Assembly (NCBI GenBank): GCA_035764445.1
Contig: DASTZF010000327.1
Location: 1 to 12,205, forward strand
Direction: 5' to 3'
Source: JAEUPI01 sp035764445
Lineage (GTDB): Bacteria; Pseudomonadota; Gammaproteobacteria; Burkholderiales; Burkholderiaceae_C
DNA length: 12,205 nt
Below the pieces are notes generated by a model, which saw only the letters and a program-made list of their open reading frames with translations, did not search any database and was not told the DNA's origin. Shown here piece by piece: positions 7,286 to 12,205 of this stretch. Position 1 is the first letter of the stretch. Every line of letters starts with the position of its first letter. The position numbers were made by a program, and so were the translations under genes.

Positions 7286-8494
7286 TTAGCGCTGGTTCCT
7301 GATCGGTACGGCCATCTGCTCCGGCTTGATCTCGCTCACCAACTCGGGCACGCCCCAGGTGAACGCTGGGTCGACCTTGATCTTGAAGTGGTACATCGAC
7401 TGCATCGCCTGGTGGTCTTCCTTGCGGAACGTCATCTTGCCCTTCGGCGTCTCGAAGCTCATGCCCTCCATCGTCGAGATCAGCTTGGGGGTAGCGGTGT
7501 CGCCGTTGGTCTTCTTCAGGGCCTCGACCACGGCGATCGCCGCACTCATGCCGCCGGCGGTGAAGAAATCGGGTGGTGCCTTGAACTGCTTGTAGTGGTT
7601 GGCCACCAGCCACTCGTTGACGGGGTTCTTCGGGATCGCGAAGTAGTAGTAGGTCGCGCCCTCCATGCCGGGAAACTGCTTGTATGCAGTCATCGCCGGC
7701 AGGATGTTGCCGCCGGTGGCGATCTCGATGTTGTAGCGCTTGAGATCCAGGTCGGCGATCTTGAACGGGTTGCCGGCACCGGCCCAGATGATCCAGATGA
7801 CCTTGCGGCCGGGCTTGTCCTTCAGCGCGTCGATCAAGCGCTGCGCGCCGGCGGTGAAGTCGGTGGTGCTGGTCGGCAGGTACTCTTCGTGAACGATCTT
7901 GGCGGTCTTGATCGCCTCCTTGAACGCCTTGACGCCGTCGCGGCCGAACGCGTAGTCCTGCGCCAGCGTCGCGATGCTGACGTTCGGCTTGTCGAGCGCC
8001 ACCGCGTTGGAGATCGCATCCTGGCTCGAGTTGCGGCCGGTGCGGAAGATGTACTTGTTCCATTTGTCGCCGGTGATCGAGTCGGCCACCGCGGGCTCGA
8101 CCAGCAGGACCTTCTTGTTCTCCTCGGCCACCGGCAACATCGCCAGCGCGACGCCCGACGACGTGGGCCCGACTGCAAGGTCGGCCTTGTCGTCGCCATA
8201 CGCCTGCGCGAGCAGGTTCTTGCCGAGGTCGGGCTTGCCCTGGTCGTCTTTTTCGATCACCACCAGTTTCTTGCCGGCCACGATCATCGTGCCACCGGTG
8301 GCGTAGTCCAGCCCCATCATGAAACCGGTGGCGGTCTGCTTGCCGTAGGCCTCGAGCGGACCAGTCTTGCTGTAGATGTGGGCGATGCGGATTTCCTTGC
8401 CCTGCGCCAGCGCGGCCAGCGGCAGCGCGAGCGCGGCCAGCGCGGTGGCCGTCAGTGCGCCGCGGCGAGTGAACGACAAAACGGGTCTTGGCAT
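7286..8494 (-). CDS. livK: ABC transporter substrate-binding protein, LivK/type-1 periplasmic binding family
   Basis: A 402-residue periplasmic binding protein. The N-terminus MPRPVLSFTRRGALTATA, then an Ala/Leu-rich core ending ALAQG (about 31), is an export signal with a twin-arginine pair. The mature part starts KEIRIAHIYSKTGPLEAYG, typical of the first strand and ligand loop of LIV/AmiC-type proteins. Further family segments: VIEKDDQGKPD (79-89), VGPTSSGVALAML (108-120), IFRTGRNSSQD (149-159), QDYAFGRDG (179-187) and AGGMSAA (313-319). It delivers solute to LivHM. The ATG at 8494 is chosen because AGGAG lies 6 nt upstream; an overlapping ATG 4 nt earlier is out of frame and too close to the site. 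First gene of the minus-strand block and divergent to the TRAP operon. The gene symbol denotes the family; the ligand is unknown and, given the depolymerase neighbour, may be a hydroxyacid or oligomer. Confidence 0.88.
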   Translation of the reverse strand: MPRPVLSFTRRGALTATALAALALPLAALAQGKEIRIAHIYSKTGPLEAYGKQTATGFMMGLDYATGGTMIVAGKKLVVIEKDDQGKPDLGKNLLAQAYGDDKADLAVGPTSSGVALAMLPVAEENKKVLLVEPAVADSITGDKWNKYIFRTGRNSSQDAISNAVALDKPNVSIATLAQDYAFGRDGVKAFKEAIKTAKIVHEEYLPTSTTDFTAGAQRLIDALKDKPGRKVIWIIWAGAGNPFKIADLDLKRYNIEIATGGNILPAMTAYKQFPGMEGATYYYFAIPKNPVNEWLVANHYKQFKAPPDFFTAGGMSAAIAVVEALKKTNGDTATPKLISTMEGMSFETPKGKMTFRKEDHQAMQSMYHFKIKVDPAFTWGVPELVSEIKPEQMAVPIRNQR

Positions 8495-8500
8495 GCATGT

Positions 8501-8505
8501 CTCCT
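8501..8505 (-). promoter_or_regulatory. Ribosome binding site of livK
   Basis: AGGAG on the minus strand, 6 nt before the ATG at 8494 and only 2 nt before the out-of-frame ATG at 8498, so it settles which of the two overlapping ATGs is used. Confidence 0.75.
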
Positions 8506-8669
8506 GCGGGTGCCAGTGAACTTGGAATGACCAGGCCGTGTGGCCTCGCGGGTTTCGCATCACGCAAAGCGCATGCCGGTCGCGCCAAAGGGCGGGGAAA
8601 CACCGAGATGTGGCCGCAAGTCAACGTGTTGCGAGGTCGCCTTGAGCTGGCAGCGCGGCGGCACTGACC

Positions 8670-8684
8670 AGTTGTCGGACAACT
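8670..8684. promoter_or_regulatory. Putative GntR/FCD-family operator
   Basis: AGTTGTC-G-GACAACT, a perfect 7-bp inverted repeat around one base. The core TTGTCGGACAA fits the TNGT-N3-ACNA pattern described for operators of the FadR (FCD) subfamily of GntR regulators, which often control carboxylate uptake and catabolism genes. It lies 103 bp upstream of the dctP-type start and 175 bp upstream of livK. No regulator gene is in the window. Confidence 0.6.
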
Positions 8685-8719
8685 CCGGGTGAGTCCCTGG
8701 CTGGAAATCGGTCACCCGG
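8685..8719. promoter_or_regulatory. Inverted repeat next to the operator
   Basis: CCGGGTGA (8685-8692) and TCACCCGG (8712-8719), perfect 8-bp arms 19 bp apart, directly abutting the palindrome at 8670-8684. Half-site centres are 27 bp apart, so it could be a second operator or a hairpin in an upstream leader. Purpose unknown. Confidence 0.35.
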
Positions 8720-8775
8720 GTCTATCGTGCGCTGCAGGTCGGCGGCTCGCCGCGGGCTGCCGGGCCCAACACAAC

Positions 8776-8780
8776 AGGAG
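8776..8780 (+). promoter_or_regulatory. Ribosome binding site of the dctP-type gene
   Basis: AGGAG, 7 nt before the ATG at 8788. It decides the start against the longer open frame that begins at 8689, which would add residues ahead of the signal peptide. Confidence 0.8.
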
Positions 8781-8787
8781 ACAAGCC

Positions 8788-9783
8788 ATGAAGCGCAGAG
8801 CCCTTCTGCAATCGCTGGCGGCCGCCCCGGTGGTATCGGCGCCGTGGGTCCAGACCGCGCGCGCACAGGAGATCACGCTGCACGGCGCCGTGCAGTTCAA
8901 CGACGACCATGCGTTCAACAAGGCACTGCTGAAGTTCGAGGAGCTGGTCAAGAAGTACTACGGCAAGCCGATCACGTTCGTGCTTCACCGCAACAGCGAG
9001 CTCGGGCTCGAGAAGCAGTACTTCGAATACATGGCGCAGGGCAAGGCGGTCGACTACGGCATCGTGTCGCCGGCGCACATGAGCACGTTCTCCAAGGCGG
9101 CGCCCTTCATCGACGCACCGTTCCTGTTCCGCGACCTGAACCACTGGAACAAGGTGCTCGACGCCGACCTGCTCAAGCCGGTGGCCGATGAGGTGCACAA
9201 GAACGCCGACGTGATGCTGATCGGCTACGCCGGCGGCGGCACGCGCAACATCTTCGTCAACAAGCCGGTGCGTAACCTCGCCGAGATGAAAGGGCTGAAG
9301 GTGCGCGTGCAGGGCGCGCCGATCTGGAGCAAGACGTTCAGCGCGATCGGCATGAGCCCGACCGTGATCGCCTACAACGAGGTCTACAACGCGATCCAAA
9401 ACAACGTGATCTCGGCCGGCGAGAACGAGGCCGCCGGCGTCGAGGCGATGAAGTTCTACGAGGTCGCACCGCAGCTGTCGATGACACAGCACGCGATCAC
9501 GATCCGCCCGATCTGCTTCTCGGGCAAGACCTTCGCCAGGCTGCCCAAGGACCTGCAGGACGCGATCGTCAAGGCCGGCAAGGAAGCGGGTGCCTACGGC
9601 CGCCAGGTCGAGAGCTCGGAAGACTCGGCCAAGCTCGACACGCTTGAGAAGGCCGGCAAGCTCAAGCGCGTGACCTTCACCGATCGCGAGCAGATGAAGA
9701 AGCTCGCCGATCCGGTGATGTCCGCGTATGCCAAGGAGATCGGCGCCGACGCGATCTACGACAAGATCAACGCGCTGAAGTAG
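8788..9783 (+). CDS. dctP: TRAP transporter substrate-binding protein, DctP family
   Basis: A 331-residue periplasmic solute receptor. N-terminus MKRRALLQSLAAAP, then PWVQTARAQ (cleavage near 27), carries a twin-arginine pair, so Tat or Sec export is possible. The mature part starts EITLHGAVQFND. DctP hallmarks: RNSELGLEKQYFEYMAQGKAV (68-88), GGGTRNIF with Arg153, GLKVRVQGAPIW (169-180) with Arg173, the residue that in the family salt-bridges the ligand carboxylate, and the hinge stretch AYNEVYNAIQNNVISAGENE (195-214). Length is normal. Ligands of the family are mostly small organic acids; a sulfonate or hydroxyacid is possible here. The gene heads the dctPQM set and is separated from dctQ by an attenuator-like hairpin, which would favour excess of binding protein over membrane subunits. 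The gene symbol denotes the family, not a proven C4-dicarboxylate role. Confidence 0.92.
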   Translation: MKRRALLQSLAAAPVVSAPWVQTARAQEITLHGAVQFNDDHAFNKALLKFEELVKKYYGKPITFVLHRNSELGLEKQYFEYMAQGKAVDYGIVSPAHMSTFSKAAPFIDAPFLFRDLNHWNKVLDADLLKPVADEVHKNADVMLIGYAGGGTRNIFVNKPVRNLAEMKGLKVRVQGAPIWSKTFSAIGMSPTVIAYNEVYNAIQNNVISAGENEAAGVEAMKFYEVAPQLSMTQHAITIRPICFSGKTFARLPKDLQDAIVKAGKEAGAYGRQVESSEDSAKLDTLEKAGKLKRVTFTDREQMKKLADPVMSAYAKEIGADAIYDKINALK

Positions 9784-9798
9784 TACCCATCAACCGAC

Positions 9799-9805
9799 GA
9801 GGAGG
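9799..9805 (+). promoter_or_regulatory. Strong but distant Shine-Dalgarno ahead of dctQ
   Basis: GAGGAGG, the best ribosome binding site in the dctP-dctQ gap, lies 36 nt before the dctQ ATG. No start codon of the dctQ frame occurs at normal spacing. Folding of the 9809-9831 hairpin would shorten the effective distance to about 13 nt. Confidence 0.45.
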
Positions 9806-9808
9806 CCT

Positions 9809-9840
9809 GGCGACGCTCCACGGGCGTCGCCGTTTTGTTG
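9809..9840 (+). terminator. Intrinsic terminator/attenuator between dctP and dctQ
   Basis: GGCGACGC (9809-9816), loop TCCACGG, GCGTCGCC (9824-9831): a perfect 8-bp GC-rich stem followed by GTTTTGTTG. It starts 25 bp after the dctP stop. The geometry is that of a rho-independent terminator on the + strand; since dctQM follow at once, it most likely acts as a partial terminator or as protection of the dctP mRNA 3' end. Confidence 0.65.
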
Positions 9841-9841
9841 C

Positions 9842-10345
9842 ATGCAAGCGTTCAGAACCTTCACCGCGTGGTACAGCCGGCTGCTGTCGTGGCTGCTGGT
9901 GTTCGCGGTCGGCATCCTGGTCGTGCCGGTCAGCCTGCAGATCTTCTCGCGCTACACCGCGCTGATTCCGGCCTACATCTGGACCGAGGAGATGGCGCGC
10001 TTCCTGTTCGTCTGGATGGTGATGATCGGCGCGATGGTCGGCGTGCGCGACAGCGCGCACTTCGAGGTCGACGTCTGGCCGCAACTGTCGCCGCGCGGCA
10101 CCGCGCTGCTGAAGATCGTGACCAGCGTGTTCGTGCTCGCGTTCGCGCTCGTCTTCATCTGGGGCGGCTACCTGTTCACGCGCTTCGCGTGGCACCGCAT
10201 CTCCGAGCTCGCCGAGTTGCCGCTGTGGATGATCCACATCGCGTGGCCGCTCACCGGGCTGACGTGGATCGTGTTCCAGGGCGAGCACGTCGCCGATGCG
10301 GTGAGCGTGCTGCTGGGCAAGGCACCCACCGAGGTAGCGGCATGA
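9842..10345 (+). CDS. dctQ: TRAP transporter small permease subunit, DctQ family
   Basis: A 167-residue inner-membrane protein with four hydrophobic segments (about 14-34, 52-68, 89-112, 127-145), the normal DctQ layout. Family marks: LQIFSRY at the end of the first helix (32-38), WTEEMARF (47-54) and VRDSAHFEVD (68-77). It scaffolds the large subunit in importers driven by a sodium gradient. The ATG at 9842 has no adjacent Shine-Dalgarno (GTTTTGTTGC precedes it), while a strong GAGGAGG sits 36 nt upstream across a hairpin; no other in-frame start is available nearby. Its stop overlaps the dctM start as ATGA, so the two membrane subunits are translated together. Confidence 0.9.
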   Translation: MQAFRTFTAWYSRLLSWLLVFAVGILVVPVSLQIFSRYTALIPAYIWTEEMARFLFVWMVMIGAMVGVRDSAHFEVDVWPQLSPRGTALLKIVTSVFVLAFALVFIWGGYLFTRFAWHRISELAELPLWMIHIAWPLTGLTWIVFQGEHVADAVSVLLGKAPTEVAA

Positions 10346-11655
10346 ACGCCGCACTCGACCCGCAGACCGCGGCCCTGATCCTGTTCGGCATCTTCTTCGG
10401 GCTGATGGTGCTGCGCGTGCCGGTGGCGTTCGCGCTCGGATTGGCGTGCCTGCCCATCTACGTCATCGAGCCGCACCTGGACACGCAGGGCCTGGTGCAG
10501 GAGACCTTCAACGCCTACAACTCGTTCATCCTGCTGGCGGTGCCGTTCTTCCTGCTGACCGCCAACCTGATGAACGTGGGCGGCATCACCGACCGCCTGG
10601 TGCGCTTCTCGCGCGCGCTGGTCGGCCACTTTCCCGGCGCGCTGGCGCAGGTGAACGTGGTGCTGTCGATCTTCTTCGCCGGCGTGTCGGGCTCGTCGAC
10701 GGCCGACGCGGCGAGCCAGAGCAAGATCTTCATCGACGCGCAGACCAAGGAGGGCTACGACCTCAGCTTCTCGGTGGCGATCACCGCGGTGTCGGCGGTG
10801 CTGGCGGTGATCATCCCGCCGTCGATCCTGATGATCGTGTGGGGCGGCGTGCTCACCGTGTCGATCGGTGCGCTGATGCTGGCGGGCATCATCCCGGGCC
10901 TGCTGATCGGCTTCGCGCAGATGGCCACCGTGCACGCCTACGCCAAGCTGCGCAACTACCCGAAGTACGAGCGTGCGACCTTCAAGGAGGTGATCGCGTC
11001 GACGCTGGTGTCGGTGCCGGCACTGGTGACGCCGTTCATCATCGTCGGCGGCAAGATCTTCGGCTGGTTCACCGCCACCGAATCGGCGGCGATCGCTGTG
11101 CTGTACGCCGGCGTCCTGTCGCTGCTCGTCTACCGTGAGATGAACCTGAAGGGCCTGTACGACGCGTTGCTCGACACCGGCAAGTTGGCGGCGGTGGCGC
11201 TGTTCTGCGTCGGCACCGCCAGCGCGTTCGGCTGGCTGCTCGCCTACTACCAGATCCCGAAGGCGCTGCTGGCCGGCGTCACCGGCTGGGGCATGGGCCC
11301 GACGGCCGCGGGCTTCTTCATCGCCTTCGTCTTCCTGGTGGTCGGCTGCTTTCTCGACGCCATTCCCGCGATCATCATCGTCGGCACGATCCTGCAGCCG
11401 CTGGCGCAAAGCGCCGGCATGGACCCGGTGCACTTTGCGATCGTCGGCATCGTGTCGCTCGCCTTCGGTCTGGTGACGCCGCCGTACGGTTTGTGCCTGA
11501 TGATCTCGTGCGCGGTCGCCAAGATCCGCATCGTCGACGCGCTGAAAGACACGATGATCATGTTGGTGCCGATGCTGCTGGTGCTGGCGATCATCATCAT
11601 CTGGCCGAGCGTCCCGTTGTTCCTGCCGCGGCTGTTCCCGCCCGGCTCGTTGTAG
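10342..11655 (+). CDS. dctM: TRAP transporter large permease subunit, DctM family
   Basis: A 437-residue polytopic transporter subunit that carries the solute across the inner membrane with sodium. DctM signatures: RVPVAFALG (25-33), AVPFFLLTANLM (66-77), the GVSGSSTADAAS loop (114-125), VIIPPSILMIVWG (156-168), FTATESAA (243-250), GCFLDAIPAIII (335-346) and VTPPYGLCLM (378-387). The two PP-containing re-entrant loops sit where the family has its hairpins and sodium sites. Length is typical for the single-domain subunit (about 425-440) with no fusion to DctQ. Start by ATGA overlap with dctQ. A dehydrogenase gene follows after 15 bp, so the product of transport is likely its substrate or a close relative. 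Confidence 0.94.
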   Translation: MNAALDPQTAALILFGIFFGLMVLRVPVAFALGLACLPIYVIEPHLDTQGLVQETFNAYNSFILLAVPFFLLTANLMNVGGITDRLVRFSRALVGHFPGALAQVNVVLSIFFAGVSGSSTADAASQSKIFIDAQTKEGYDLSFSVAITAVSAVLAVIIPPSILMIVWGGVLTVSIGALMLAGIIPGLLIGFAQMATVHAYAKLRNYPKYERATFKEVIASTLVSVPALVTPFIIVGGKIFGWFTATESAAIAVLYAGVLSLLVYREMNLKGLYDALLDTGKLAAVALFCVGTASAFGWLLAYYQIPKALLAGVTGWGMGPTAAGFFIAFVFLVVGCFLDAIPAIIIVGTILQPLAQSAGMDPVHFAIVGIVSLAFGLVTPPYGLCLMISCAVAKIRIVDALKDTMIMLVPMLLVLAIIIIWPSVPLFLPRLFPPGSL

Positions 11656-11670
11656 AAGGACCTGTCATTC

Positions 11671-12205
11671 ATGCAAACGATCGGCTTCATCGGCGCGTCG
11701 GGCCTCATGGGCCACGGCATGGCCAAGAATCTGCTCGCCAAAGGGCACCCGCTGGCGATCGCGGCATTCCGCAAACGCGAGCGGGTGGCCGACCTGCTGG
11801 CGGCAGGCGCCAAGGAGTTCGCGAGCCCCGCTGCGCTGGCGCGCGAATGCAGCGTCGTGTTCCTGTGCGTCACCGGCTCGCCGCAGGTCGAGGCGGTGGT
11901 CGCCGGCCCCGACGGCCTGCTGGCCGGCGCGTCGAAGGGGCTCACGATCGTCGACACGTCGACCAGCGAGCCCGACTCGACGACGCGCCTGCGCGAGCTC
12001 GCCGCCGCCAAAGGGGTCGGCTACGTCGATGCGCCGCTGGCGCGCACGCCGGTCGAGGCCGAAGCGGGCAAGCTCAACGTGATGGTCGGCGCCAGCGCCG
12101 AGGATTTCGCGCGCGTCGAGCCGCTGCTGAAGTGCTTCGCCGAGAACATCTTCCACGTCGGCGGTCCGGGTTCGGGCCACATCATCAAGTTGCTGAACAA
12201 CTTCG
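11671..12205 (+). CDS. Beta-hydroxyacid dehydrogenase (3-hydroxyisobutyrate dehydrogenase/YihU-like), N-terminal part
   Basis: First 178 residues of a protein whose family measures about 290; the 3' end lies beyond the window. The N-terminal Rossmann domain begins GFIGASGLMGHGMAKN, where the usual GxGxxG loop is GxxGxxG by one extra residue. FRKRER (33-38) after the second strand suggests NADP(H). Later marks: VFLCVTGSP (63-71), VDTSTSEP (94-101), substrate loop DAPLARTPVEAEAGKL (120-135) and GGPGSGHIIKLLNN (164-177) with the expected catalytic Lys173. Most relatives have SGG in the substrate loop; ART here resembles GRT of the sulfolactaldehyde reductase YihU. The family interconverts beta-hydroxyacids and semialdehydes. 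GAAGGA lies 10 nt before the ATG. Separated from dctM by 15 bp, so part of the TRAP operon. Confidence 0.85.
   Translation, partial: MQTIGFIGASGLMGHGMAKNLLAKGHPLAIAAFRKRERVADLLAAGAKEFASPAALARECSVVFLCVTGSPQVEAVVAGPDGLLAGASKGLTIVDTSTSEPDSTTRLRELAAAKGVGYVDAPLARTPVEAEAGKLNVMVGASAEDFARVEPLLKCFAENIFHVGGPGSGHIIKLLNNF

Larger units (their letters stand above)
8495..8787. promoter_or_regulatory. Divergent intergenic region between livK and the TRAP operon
   Basis: A 293-bp stretch that must hold promoters for both the minus-strand block and the + strand TRAP operon. Contents seen: a short AGGCC-GTGT-GGCCT stem (8533-8546) in the livK leader, a 15-bp perfect palindrome (8670-8684) and a CCGGGTGA/TCACCCGG pair (8685-8719). 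A weak + strand candidate is CTGGAA (8701-8706), 16 bp, TATCGT (8723-8728); no strong sigma-70 match stands out. No credible open frame. Confidence 0.6.

Noticed and set aside
7269..8624. A minus-strand frame overlapping livK, starting at an ATG 4 nt upstream of the livK ATG
   Set aside because: The translation lacks any family pattern, and the ribosome site is only 2 nt from that ATG but 6 nt from the livK ATG.
9835..10341. An N-terminal extension of dctM reaching back across dctQ
   Set aside because: The extension is out of frame with the clear DctQ protein and has no membrane helices; dctM starts at the ATGA overlap at 10342.

Overview
The window is very GC-rich, and G or C dominates third codon positions. 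Gene content is proteobacterial: a HAAT/Liv-type ABC transporter, a DctPQM TRAP transporter and PHB-depolymerase-type esterases. This suggests a betaproteobacterium of the order Burkholderiales (Leptothrix/Rubrivivax/Rhizobacter-like). The assignment rests on gene content and remembered sequence style, not on a marker gene.

Left part (1-8494). A truncated YCII-domain gene on the + strand converges on a long minus-strand block. In transcription order the block holds an ABC substrate-binding protein (livK type, 7286-8494), a secreted type-I PHB depolymerase (6049-7221), ATPases livG (5038-5814) and livF (4301-5041), permeases livH (3270-4304) and livM (2081-3166), a cytoplasmic alpha/beta hydrolase (1245-2084) and a secreted PhaZ7-like esterase (240-1214). 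livG/livF, livF/livH and livM/hydrolase each share an ATGA stop-start overlap. Only the livH/livM junction is opened, by a 103-bp palindrome-rich spacer. Another 234-bp spacer with three hairpins lies between the depolymerase and livG.

Right part (8495-12205). A 293-bp divergent intergenic region with a perfect GntR/FCD-like palindrome (8670-8684) precedes a + strand TRAP operon: dctP-type binding protein (8788-9783), an attenuator-like hairpin, dctQ-type (9842-10345) and dctM-type (10342-11655) membrane subunits. It is followed by a beta-hydroxyacid dehydrogenase cut by the window edge (11671 onward) with an unusual nucleotide loop and an ART substrate motif.

Working model (inference): the minus-strand block is a polyester utilisation locus. 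Two secreted hydrolases release 3-hydroxyacid monomers or oligomers, the ABC importer takes them up instead of (or besides) branched-chain amino acids, and the cytoplasmic hydrolase, translationally coupled to livM, finishes ester cleavage. The divergent TRAP system plus dehydrogenase would import and oxidise or reduce a small hydroxy- or sulfo-acid. No RNA genes, CRISPR arrays, insertion sequences or integrase genes were seen, and no gene-free stretch exceeds 300 bases.
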